Below are positions 49,573-60,319 of a DNA stretch of 64,000 bases, one piece after another. Under the pieces are notes generated by a model. The model saw only the letters and a program-made list of their open reading frames with translations, had not been told where the DNA came from and did no database searches. Every line of letters starts with the position of its first letter. Position 1 is the first letter of the stretch. The stretch lies in NCBI GenBank assembly GCA_019914995.1, contig CM034145.1, forward strand, positions 2,976,001 to 3,040,000, in the 5' to 3' direction. Position numbers and translations under genes: made by a program. This DNA is from Acanthochlamys bracteata (Eukaryota; Streptophyta; Magnoliopsida; Pandanales; Velloziaceae).

Positions 49573-50389
49573 TAGATTTGTTAAAATATAATCGGCAGTT
49601 TGTTTATATAAACGAAAATAAACAAACATTGTGGACGAATATGTTGTATTTACGGATAAGTTTTCTTATTCTTCGTTTCTTGGACAATTTCTTCTTTTCT
49701 TCTTCATCTCTAGTAACAGCATGGATCACCGCCCTCCGAAGGCAGTGGAGATCTTATTCGACGATGATACTATGTCTCCATTAGCATCAAAGAATCCTCT
49801 CCTGCTCAAAGATTCATCGCCGCCGTCGATTTTGGTAATCACCGTTAATTTAAAGAATGATTACCGCTGTAAAGGGCGTGTTTACCTGCACGGTAAACTG
49901 ACTTTAGAAAAAGTTATTTTGTAAAGTGAGTTGAACGGTGAAAGTGGTGTACTTTCTATGTTTATTTTGACAAAAACTGAATATTGAAATTGAGTTTTTG
50001 TGCTTACTTTGGTGCTGAAGTGAAGATCGGGTCAATCGCCAAAGCAAACGCAGCTCTCTGCCTCTCTCCCATTCTTATATCTTCGCTTGTCTTCTTCCCA
50101 CGCCCGCTTCTCTGCGCCGCGTCTTAGTCGAAATTCAAAGGTGATTCCGTCATTACTTGATTTAATCCACCGTTGGGAGCGAATTCAACTAAATCTAGAT
50201 TACAAGTGTGAAATTATTTTTATTTTTTCTAATTCCTAATTTCGTTCTCATTTTCTCTCAAATTCGCTACAAATGTTTTGCAATTCTATTTGAATCTTAT
50301 AGATCTAGTGTTGCTAACACAACATGTATCGTATCCATGCTCCTTCTTCTCTAATTAATAAATTATCTTTTCTCAATCTTTTTCCACTT
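49573..50389 (+). other. Possible 5' exons of the gene split by solo LTR copy 3
   Basis: A short coding-like frame starts with ATG at 49722 (M-D-H-R-P-P-K-A-V-E-I-L-F-D-D-D) and meets a GT donor near 49836. I do not recognise it. At 50030-50140 a CT-rich, leader-like stretch ends at AAAG/GTGATT, fitting a 5' untranslated exon, possibly of the E2 gene to the right. Both are inferences. Confidence 0.35.
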
Positions 50390-52026
50390 TGTTAGATATC
50401 CCTGGAAGATTAACTCAAGAGGGGAGGGGTGAATTGAGTTAGTCTATAAAAATTTTTATCAAATTTGTTATCCTACTGGCAGAGAGCTAGCAGCCGACTG
50501 TGTCAATGCTGTCACCTGCAGACAGAAGAGTTAGCGTGTTTACTGACAGAAGTAGCAAAGAGTAGTGCTCAGGATATTTAACGTGGTTCGGCAAAACCCC
50601 TTTGCCTACATCCACGGTCGCTCTATCACCAGAGCCAAAGCTTCACTAGACCTTTAATATGCTACAAATACACCTAGAGCGAAGTGCTTCGCCAAGCACA
50701 CATACTCTACCGGGTTTCTTCGCCAAGACAACCCCTACCAGCCTTCTGGACACTCCTGTCCCCCTGGCTGATTTGCTAGCACTATTACAAGGTCTAAGAG
50801 CTTACACCAAACTCAACCCGAGCTTTTTTTACCGGTGCATCCAGCACCACCTTTACACTGTAAGTGACAAGTTACAAGAAAATAACCAAGTATTGAGTGC
50901 AGGATCTATCTCATGAATGTTGGGTGTTTTAATCTGAGATTCAGATGAGATGATCGGAGAGATTGCTGAAAGATTTCTTCAGTATGATTTGCAGCAAGAT
51001 TTGTTTGTGTGGAATAGTCAAGTTCGTGACCGGCAGTGGAAGTTTTTGTGTAGAGTGGTAGAGTTTTTGTATTTCTCTATTTTTGCTTGAGTTCTCTCTA
51101 CTTCTGTTTTCTTTATGTTTTCTTCCTGTTTTTCTTTATTTCTCCACCACGTTTCCTCGTTGCTGTGACTCCCTTTTTATAGAACATCTTTCTGTGCAGG
51201 AGCCGTTGAGGAACGTTGCTGTTGGCGCTCGGTTCTTCACGTCAGTGAAGGAATGGTGTTGTCCAGTGGTTCTTCAGCTGTATTTGTGCAAAATCTTTGT
51301 TGCATTGAATGCGTTGAAGAGATTTGAATTTGCTGCAAACGGTTGAGTGCTTAATTCAGCTAAGCTTCTGTTTGAATTTCAGTGAGCTAATGAGTTGATA
51401 TGGTATGTCCATAATAAATGCAGTGCAGGTTGACCGCTTGACTGATCAAAGACTTTGACTGCTTTCTTTCCTTGATTATTGAGCTTCCCTTTTGTGTGAA
51501 AGTGAAGATGATTATAGCTCTTGTAAATCTTCTGTTTGAGGTCCTTCAGTTCGTTGTGAGTGCAGATGATTCTTAAAGGCAAGGGAAACTTCGTTGCCGT
51601 TGAACATATGGGTTTGTCCCGAAACAGAGAAGTCTGCATATGCTTCAGTAGCCAAACAACTGACTGTAATGTGGCTGTTGCATCCTCTGTCCCGTATGTT
51701 GTTCTCTGTCCTGCTTCAGTAGCAGCATAGTAGTTGGCTGTTATTTAGCTGTGGCATCCTCTGTCCCGTATGCTGTTCTCTGTCCCGCTTCAAGCAGTCG
51801 AGCAGCTGACTGTGATGTGGCTGTGGCATCCTCTGTCCCATGTGCTGTTCTCTGTCCAGTATGTAGTAGCATAACAGTTGGCTGTATGATGGCTGTTTTT
51901 GTCTGCTGTAAATTGAATGATCTTTGTTTGTCTAATCCTGCAGACTTGTTTTCAGATTATTAGTCTTATAGAAATCATAGTTCTTAATTCTTTGTTATCA
52001 TCAAAATTATCCTTGTATTTCCAACA
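50390..52026 (+). mobile_element. Solo LTR, copy 3
   Basis: 1,637 bp, starting TGTTAGATATCCCTGGAAGA and ending TATTTCCAACA. A perfect 5-bp target duplication CACTT lies at 50385-50389 and 52027-52031. Very similar to copy 2 along its length. It contains the same 85-codon frame (50659-50916). No internal region. It lies within what may be the first intron of the E2-like gene. Probably copia. Confidence 0.92.
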
Positions 52027-52747
52027 CACTTGATTGGGCTCGTGATCGTCGCTGATCGCTCGCATGACGAGGAAAACAAATCTCCTCCGTTAGAGCCAAT
52101 TTTTCTAATGGCGAACCAAAGGTGAATTCTTCAAATTTGATTTATTATTTGTTGAACTTAGCTTCTGATGAGTGTTCTAACGCTAGAATTTCGTTCGTTA
52201 GTTAGTAGTACATCGATAATCATTCTCTTAATTGATAGGTTGCTTTGTTATGCTGTTTTGTAATAGAGTAGAGCTTATTTGTTGCCTCTTTTGTTTGTTA
52301 AACAAAAAATTGGTAACTTTTTATTAGTTGGCTAGTTGTTTGCAATAGGAATTTGTTAGACATTAATTATTTGCTTTATGGATAGATTGAAAAAGCTTTT
52401 CTGTTTTGTTGATTTTTCGGTGTTTTAGGTTTGTTTGGAAACAAAGACGAAATGTCATTCTTCTATGCTCGAGGCTTTTGCAAATTAGACAGGACAATGA
52501 ATTAAACCTTTTAAAGGTAGGATATGTCATCGTACTTCTTCAAATTTTCTAGTCTGACTTGATGTTTAAGATTTCTTGATAGCTTCAAGTTTTATATTAC
52601 TCAGATATCTTTTCTAGTAGTTTTGGGAACGCGCATTTAAATACCACATGGGCAGTTTAGCAATGCTTTCTTAAGGTTTGTCCCAATGAATATTACTTAG
52701 TTATTAGTTCCGGTTTAGTTTCAGTTGATTTATTCAATGCATCTCAG

Positions 52748-54392
52748 AGCACGCGCATCACCTAAGAGATTTTTGGCGGCCAACTCAGGTGAGACTTTGG
52801 TCAAAGATATGCTACTGATGTTTCATTAGTGCAAAAAGTTTGTTTCATTTGTTACCTGTATCAGTCAAAACTGCTCCTTCTAAAGTCTCTTGTGTATGCC
52901 TTTTAGGTACAACAGAAGATGGCTATAGAAACTAAATTGCATGCAGATACTTTGCTGAAATGTCTAAAATTGTTTGTTTATAGATATTAGATACGCTCGT
53001 GCATCAGTAGAATGGTTACTGAACACCACTGACTCTATATATTTTTCAATACGTTAATTGCTTTTACTTGAAATCTGGAATGTTTTTGTTGTGATATACA
53101 TAATATAGAAATATTTTGCAATTTTTGAACTCTAGTGGCTCATTGCTTTACCTTCTAGCATTCGTTTATTAGACGTAATTTAAATTGCCATTAGCTCGGT
53201 TGTGCGTACATTGCCTGAGTAATACTGATCACTGCAACATGTTTTTCTCCATGGTGGTTGTATCAACTAGCCATTTTTCTGAATTTTATATTGTCCAAAT
53301 TATGCATTTGTGTCTATGTTATTTTCATTGTTTTATATGGCTATATAGTTTTATCCCCTTACTTATAACTTCCGTTCTTATAAATTTGTTAATATAGGTA
53401 ACTAGAAAAGTATTCTAATTTTAAGGTTGCTTTTGTTAATAGATTTACCCTCACATCAGGAAATTGGTATGTTTTTTTTGTCACCTACTTTGACTGAGGT
53501 GTTTGTAATTAACCAAATGCATATATCTGTTTTTATTCAGTAGAAAAATATGTTTATGGTACTTTTTATATCATATCATTTCAGGGAACTATTGCACAGT
53601 CGTTGAAGAAGGAAGGAGATAAAGTCTCTCATGCTGAAGTGCTCTGTGAAGTTGAAACTCTAGAATGCTTAATACTGGTCCTTTGACCGCATTTTCACTT
53701 TGTTTTAATTTCATCATTCTCATTTGTCAATTAGGATAAAGCAACTATAGAGATGGAATGCATGGAAGAAGGCTACATTGCAAAAATACAATGGGGGGAT
53801 GGGTCACAAAACATAAAAGTTGGAGAGGTATCTTCTAAAGCTATTGTTGGGTAAATTCTAATAAAGCTTCTAAAGCTGTTATGGGTCACAAAACAAAAAA
53901 AATACTATGTACAAGGTTAGTGCCTTCATTTCTTTGCTTTCTACATCAAAATAACGTAGGTATTTTCATAGAAGCTTCTTGAAGAAATTCAGTATATGTA
54001 ACACATCCAATTCAAAATAACTAGTTGAAGCTAATTTAGAAATGACCAAAAATCTTTTTTAAAATAACTGTTTATGGTAGAAGCATAAAATTCCTCTTTG
54101 ATGGAAGTATTTACCCTTATGTATCATATTTAGCCTTGTGCTTATAATTGCCGACTGCTTTCATTCTCTAGGTCATTGAAATCTTGATAGGATGCTATGT
54201 TTTGGTGCAAGTGAATCTTATGTTGTTTTTTTCGTCTAAACTGAAACAGTCTTCCTGCTGATGTAGGAACTTAATGTTGGTGAAGATAAGATGCAATCAT
54301 CAGATGAATCGGTAGAGATGAGTCAAGGCCAGTGTGAAGGCTGCCTTTCGCTGTGCAAGTGGGCAACAGTAAGCCTAGTTCAGTTCAGTTGA
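52748..54392 (+). pseudogene. Pyruvate dehydrogenase E2 (dihydrolipoyl acetyltransferase)-like gene, truncated to the lipoyl domain
   Basis: E2 carries acetyl groups on a swinging lipoyl-lysine in the mitochondrial complex. Four exons keep one frame across GT-AG introns: 52748-52788, 53443-53498, 53585-53677 and 53735-53827. They read D-L-P-S-H-Q-E-I-G-M, L-S-P-T-L-T-E, S-L-K-K-E-G-D-K-V, E-V-L-C-E-V-E-T and D-K-A-T-I-E-M-E-C-M-E-E-G-Y, with the lipoylated lysine in D-K-A. The usual E-V-E-T/D-K-A-T junction has lost its donor; the next one adds six in-frame residues (L-E-C-L-I-L). A further in-frame exon (54267-54392) ends in TGA but is not E2-like. The subunit-binding and catalytic domains are missing. 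Exons before 52748 (one candidate near 52427-52515) are uncertain. It may be a dead fragment or a small lipoyl-only gene. Confidence 0.7.
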
Positions 54393-54897
54393 AGGCCGTC
54401 ATTTGGTTTAAAGTGAATGCTTTTGCAATTATATGTCAAACTTGACCATTGGTAACTGTAAACATAATTTTATTGTGAGTATACTTTTTATCAAAGCTGC
54501 TGAATTCTTTTGCCTCCGGAAATGGATCAAGGACTTGACCTCATATTCAGTGTCGTTGTGATGTTCATAATTAGGTTTTCCATTAATATGGTGTAGCTCT
54601 TTCACTGAACCATCAACTATTCATTATAAGCAACGAAAGAAAAATAATAATAATAACTGATAAGGTCATCATTAGAGATGTAGTAACCAACATTTATACA
54701 TTACGTTTATTAACTTAACCACTAGCATATATTATAAATTGAAGTTACAAAACTACCATAATAAGTTACAATCAATATTACAAAACACATAATGACTAGA
54801 GTGAGCATAACTAATAATTGTTACAAAATAAAATAGTGACACTTTAACATTATATATACAATGCAAAAAGTCGTACACAACAATTTTCTAACTATAC
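54393..54897. other. Spacer
   Basis: About 500 bases with no gene; probably includes the 3' end of the second Harbinger element, whose boundary was not found. Confidence 0.5.
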
Positions 54898-55930
54898 CTA
54901 GCGATAAAACAACACATCCATTTCCTTCGCAAGGAATGCACGAGTCTTCTTCTCATCCATCATTAGCTCGTCATATGCTAACCTAATTAGTTCCTCCGAA
55001 AAATCATCAAACAACGCTTTGAGGGTAGCCAATACATCTTTACCATAATCTTCTTTGAATCCTCTTATTGTTGAAGCAATGTCTCGCACAGAGACGACTA
55101 GTTCCTTTTGAAATTTGTTGTCATCATTGCCATGTCTATGCTTGGTCCTTTTTCGTGCAAGTGAAGAAAAGTAAAATAGTGGAACAGGAGGTTGCCTACT
55201 CTGTGAATGACGTGTTGGTGAATAAGTAGGACCTCGTAACTCCTGCATGATTGGTGGAAAGTCTGTATCATCTTCAGTTTCATCCCTTACAGTAGTATTT
55301 TGCCCACTTTCTGGTGTTGACTCTCCATGATTATCAGGGGCAATTCTAAAAAATTGACCAGTGGCTTCATCGTCTCCACAAATAATTCGTAGCTCATTCA
55401 ATAAATAAATTGGTGCATTAATGAATGGTTTGAGCTTGGGGTAAATCATCGACATATAATATTAATGATTACGAATAAACAAAGTATTTGGAAGTATTCA
55501 CCAAAAGTATGGATATTGTATGTAAACAAACGCTCAACTAATGTTCATTGAAGACAAAACTCGATTAATCAACTAATGTTCGTTGTAAACAAACGCTCAA
55601 CTATCAGTCTTCTTGTCCAATACAATCATCTTAAGCTCGTCGTTCTAACCAGCCCCACTAATGCTTAGCAAAAAGTTAATGAGAAGCCACCTTCGACGTA
55701 AAGTACGATAATGGTGTTCTACATATTTACATGTGAATTCCGTGTGACACATGTCATTGATATGGTTGGCAGCAGCAATGAAAGTAGGATTTCTAAAACC
55801 CTTATCCACTTTCTTATCTTGTCTACATTGCTTAGCAAGAAATTCGATGAGCTTCTCATCCTAGAACTTTGTCCACCTTTTATTAGGCATTCCCTTTCGC
55901 GTAGGAAGGGACAAATGTGAAGCTTGACCC
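54898..55930 (-). pseudogene. Harbinger ORF1: Myb/SANT-like protein
   Basis: The Myb_DNA-bind_3-like part (55930-55620, with R-W-T-K-F, E-K-L-I-E-F-L-A-K-Q and L-L-S-I-S-G-A-G) is followed by an intron-like gap of about 150 bases. A 185-codon open frame (55455-54898) then carries the carboxyl half: P-K-L-K-P-F-I-N-A-P-I, a Ser/Pro-rich linker, the basic R-K-R-T-K-H-R and an acidic helical end. One or two stops interrupt the first part. Such proteins assist the transposase in DNA binding and nuclear entry. Confidence 0.65.
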
Positions 55931-56259
55931 GAGTTAGAGTTTTTCGACATCTGTAACCTCAATAATGTCAAAGCACATCATCCTAATTATACAATAAACA
56001 ATAAAGGTAAAACATAAGCTAATTACAAACATATTAGAGCAAATAAAAAGCCATTTGACACAAAAGAATATAGTCTGCATACCAATATTTATTGTGAATG
56101 ATCCAATAACTCTAGAAAAATAGAATTGAAATTCGTACAATTGAATTTCATTAACATTATAAAAGTTATGTCAAACATAGACTAACATATTTACTATAGA
56201 CATTCTCTACTACAAAACAAGCTAAACAACTGAAGCAATACTACAGATCCTTGCTATAG

Positions 56260-57575
56260 TCATTCTATATATCATTTGCAATCTTTTCTCTTAATTCTTG
56301 CCATTTCTCTATTCTCTAAATGTTGCTCTTGTTGACTTTTAGTGCTGAAATTTTGAAAATCATATTTTTCATATATCCTAGAATCATTAATGATTATGTC
56401 ATTATGATCTATCCCAATATATAATTATGTACTACACGACAAGCCAACACAACATTGACTTGCACTAGAAAAGAATAATACAGATATTGATGGATCATCC
56501 TAAATCGACCCTTTAATAAGGCAAAAGCTCTCTATATTGTGCTTCACAATGAAGAGTGCCGATAATTGAATAGCTCTTATAGATTCTCTGGTTTGCGTCC
56601 AATAATTTCTTTCAGATGGTAACGAACTCTGCGATATGGAGCAAGAAAGCTCGGCATGGTTATGTATCCGGCATCAACAAGGTATATTTTTCTACACTCA
56701 AAAAATAAAAGAACTTTTATAATGTCACGTGCATATGCATGTCACTTATAAGAAGAATGGTATGTAGTTATTACCTTGTGGGACATTCAGATGACTCGCT
56801 AAAGGTCAACTCAAAGCATCTTTAAATATAGTGAAGTTATTAGCTGATCCTTTCCAACCAGCCAAGACATATGTGAACCTCATATCAAAGTCACAACATT
56901 CTAGAACGTTTTGACTGATGCTCTTTCGACCTCGAAAGTGTGCTGTCAAATTAGCAGGGACTCTTGCAAGTATATGTGTACCATCAATTAGATCTATACA
57001 ATACTATAAGATGATTTAATAAACATTAAATGACCTAACTTATCATGAAGATTTTTGCACAACTTATAATAACATATACTATACCTGAAAATACGGATAC
57101 CAATTAGGATTTGCCCTTATACGTGGATGTTAATTTGATGTTGTCTGGATTATATACTCATTCTTAAGCTTACATATGGCTGTAAGCACTCGTCGAAAGC
57201 AGCGATGAACTGTTCGCCCTGACTGTAGAAAGTCAATCCTCATCGCCCTATTAGTTCTAATATGTCCAATAATATGCAAAAAGCATGCAAGCTGCTCTTC
57301 TATCAGGACATAGTTCGAGTCTTTTAGTAAATAATTGTTACGCAGTATTTCGGCAAGATTGATAAAGCAAATGTATTTATTCTGAGATAGGAAATGCAAT
57401 TGTTTGTTTCTCCTCTAAGTATTCGACATAAAAGCGAAGCTCTACTCAAATGTCTAAGTAAGGATGGTTCACGAGGAACATTGGCATGCCCCGTGAATTT
57501 GTCAATGACTACGATTATAACAAGCGTAACTGCCTATGCAGCTAAATAAGCAACGAACTTCCTACGTCGATCCAT
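56260..57575 (-). pseudogene. PIF/Harbinger transposase with two introns
   Basis: Reads from M-D-R-R-R-K-F-V-A-Y (57575) through S-Y-L-R, V-L-I-E-E-Q-L-A-C-F-L-H-I-I-G-H and F-R-R-V-L-T-A-I. An intron at about 57083-57003 (GTATAG...ATAG) precedes C-I-D-L-I-D-G-T-H-I with the first catalytic D. F-R-G-R-K-S-I-S-Q-N and L-A-G-W-K-G-S-A-N follow. A second intron (about 56775-56697) precedes I-Y-L-V-D-A-G-Y with the second D, then E-L-F-N-Y-R-H-S-S-L and L-K-G-R-F. A few stops interrupt it, including at the expected third catalytic position, so it is inactive. Length fits the family (about 400 residues). Confidence 0.8.
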
Positions 57576-58875
57576 CTATTTCCAACAAACAAATAAAGTA
57601 ATTGAAAATAAAACACAATAAAATATTCAAACTTTTAATTTGTGTGTCTAAAATTAACTTTAGATCCGTACCTAGTAATGGTATAGATGGGACGCTAAAA
57701 GATAGCTTCTCGTTATATAACCTTATCAGAAAGATGCAATTAAAAGCTTGAACCTTCAAAACAGAAAAGGAAGAGATGAGCATTTACCCAGAAACACAAA
57801 AAAAAAAAAACATTGAAAGTGGGCATACTTGTAGATTAACACTAACACCCCCAGCATTTGGCTGCTTTTGCTTTCCGATTCTCAAAAAGAACAAAAAAAT
57901 AAAGTAAAGCAATCAATATCATCACTCGTGCATGAATGAAGAAGAAAGAAATTCTTTCTTCTTTTATGTTTGGCTTTTCAAATTTTTTGTTTATTCTTTT
58001 CATCTAGTTCATGCAATCCAGCTAGTAGTAAGTATTAAAGAATAGTAAAGTAGTAGTTGTTGAAGGTCAAGTCCCAATCACATCCAACTCTTACGCAAAA
58101 TTGCTCTCTTTGCTCACGGAGGAAGAATAAAACAAAAACCAAAACACATACACCAAAGACAAGATTAGTAACTTAATATTCTCCAACCATTCTTCAATGT
58201 CATCTTTATCATTAATAATTTTGAGTTAGGATAACATTTCCAAATTACAGAAACACAACAGCCAAGTTTGCAGAAAAAAATACTAACTCAAATCATTAAC
58301 AAAACAAAAAATCAGATCTGCAAGCTTGTGACATATCTGCAAATCGAACTCCAAAAAAAATCGTCATCTCAAAATCACATATCTACACAATCTCAAACAT
58401 AAATTTTCAAAATTAACCATAGCAACTAAATGAAGTAACATATTCAAACAACAAAAAACATCTTCGTTCACAATTTACAAACCACAGAAATTTGAAGCAA
58501 ACATTCACACAACTATAGAAACAAAAAAACAAAACTTCAACATGTTGATCTAGAGGTTTGAAAAGTTAAATTTCTTCAAAAACTTACGGTCGAAGACAAA
58601 TCAGTCGTGAAACAAAGAAGAGAAAGGTGGCTTAAGGGAGATGAGATCTGATAAAAAATAGATCAATTTGGAGAGAAAGACTCGTTAGATCTGAATCTTA
58701 AATTTGAAAAACAATGGAGAGAAAAGGAGGTTCTAGATCTAAAATACAGATCTACAAGATAAAGTGTTTTGGAAAGTGCGCGAGAATCGTGGACTTCAAC
58801 TTTTAATGAAAATTTTGAGTTGCATGTAAATGTAGTTTTTATGTTTACTATGTCTTGAAACTGTTCCTCTGCAGA
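57576..58875. other. Harbinger 5' region and spacer
   Basis: A/T-rich with poly-A runs and a CT-rich, leader-like segment on the minus strand near 58790-58600 ending at a candidate donor. This may be the promoter and leader of the minus-strand Harbinger element. No coding part recognised. Confidence 0.4.
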
Positions 58876-59285
58876 TGGTTGATTTCAGCAACAACATTAT
58901 CACCGGTAACATTACTTCGGCTGTTTCTTTGATTTTAGTACTCCAAGTTGTTAATCTCTCGTTGAACTAGCCTTGGAAAATTTTTCGCAATGAACAAGTT
59001 GATATTGAGTAGTAACTCACTATCCGGGAAGATTCTAGGCGCGCTTGGTTCTTGTTCTTAAATGGAGTTGCTCGATTTAGGCAACAACAAGCTTTCTAGT
59101 GATATCCCAGATGAGCTAGTAGGATTGAAGGGTTAGATATTGCGCTTAGTCTTAGCAGGAACTAGCTTATGGGAGCTTTATTGGTTAAAATTTCAGCTTT
59201 CAGTAAGCTATATGTTTTGGACATTTCTTATAATCAGATTGCCTAAAGTCTTAACCCTCTCGGTGGACTCCATATTGTAGTATGA
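58876..59285 (+). pseudogene. LRR receptor-like kinase pseudogene fragment (RGI/RCH type)
   Basis: The plus strand gives decayed leucine-rich repeats: M-V-D-F-S-N-N-I-I-T-G, L-L-D-L-G-N-N-K-L-S and V-L-D-I-S-Y-N-Q-I, in the order found near the end of the LRR domain of RGF-receptor-type (RGI1/RCH2) kinases. Several stops and frame changes occur. The kinase domain is absent. Confidence 0.7.
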
Positions 59286-60170
59286 TAATTCTAAACTGTT
59301 CTATGCACTATGTTGCAGTTTATTATGACTCAGATTTTTCTGTAATGGGAGATCGAGATAAGGATCATCTCTCGATTCTGCAACATGATGTTGAGCTATA
59401 AGGGTTTGCTACTAGGAGTGCTTCAATATCTATACCTTTTAATACACAGAGGAAGGGGACACTACTTTCTCTTGATAGGAGCTTGTAAGACTATAATAAG
59501 AGTCAATATAGAATTGCATTCTCTCTTAAACCAAAAGGTACTCATCTAGGTATGCTAAAGTGTTGTCACTATTTCTGTTTCATGATTAGCATTGTACTTG
59601 AACCTCTTGCTATGCTATGAATCCATTTGCTAATGGTTTAGCGATCTAGTCTGACTTTGGCATAATCAAATTAAAGTATTAGAATAATAAGTTTAAGTCT
59701 GCTAAATGAAAATTGGAGCTCTTAGAAAGGAACTTCAATCAGCACCTTTTATATATGATATCAAATTATGGGTTAATTCTATTTTAATTATTAAGATATG
59801 ACTATTCATAAAGATAGCATGAATAGCTCATATATGCTATTAGATAAAAGCATTCATTCATCTTCTAGCATATATTGTCAGCCATATTTCCATAATGTGC
59901 CTCAGATGTGTTTTCTTTGTGACATATGCATCAACGTGTTTGTCTTATCAGCTACAAAATATTCTCAATGGGGATGATGATGGTTGGTCTACGAAAGTGA
60001 TTTCCTTTATAAATGCACATATTCCTGTCATGAATCCCCAGACAAAGACTGTTCGATAGTTGAATAATTTTTTTTATTATCTCTTGTATGGTTGCAATAT
60101 TTGTAAACCCATTGTTTTTTCCCTCTCTCCTCCCAGCAGGTATTCATTATTTACTTGTCTTACTACTTGT
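59286..60170 (+). other. Unidentified coding-like scraps
   Basis: Short plus-strand stretches have protein-like texture, for example R-K-G-T-L-L-S-L-D-R-S-L near 59450-59490 and D-D-G-W-S-T-K-V-I-S-F-I-N near 59970-60015, separated by A/T-rich sequence. They may be further relics. I do not recognise them. Confidence 0.3.
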
Positions 60171-60193
60171 TATATATATATATATATATATAT
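60171..60193. repeat. (TA)n microsatellite
   Basis: About 11 TA units, directly before a change to GC-richer sequence. Confidence 0.95.
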
Positions 60194-60243
60194 GGATCGC
60201 GTTATGAGCACCTCGTTGCATTAGGGGCACCCGGGCACGCCAA

Positions 60244-60281
60244 ATCATGACCGTCGGATCTCTTGATCCGACGGTCATGAT
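60244..60281. repeat. Perfect 17-bp hairpin
   Basis: ATCATGACCGTCGGATC, a TCTT loop, then the exact reverse complement. It lies in a GC-richer stretch next to the TA repeat, where a terminal inverted repeat of a transposon (perhaps a MULE or MITE end) could begin. Confidence 0.85.
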
Positions 60282-60319
60282 GTATTCACGCGTTTCTCCC
60301 TAACTACTGCTACGGAGTC

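Larger units (their letters stand above)
54898..57575 (-). mobile_element. Second PIF/Harbinger element, minus strand (core)
   Basis: Two genes in one direction, a transposase (57575-56260) followed by a Myb/SANT-type gene (55930-54898). This is the Harbinger gene pair, but in opposite gene order to the element at 32116-36589. It is less decayed than that copy, with introns still recognisable. I found no clear terminal inverted repeats or TTA duplication, so the true ends (probably between 54400 and 54900, and 57800 and 58850) are open. Confidence 0.75.
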
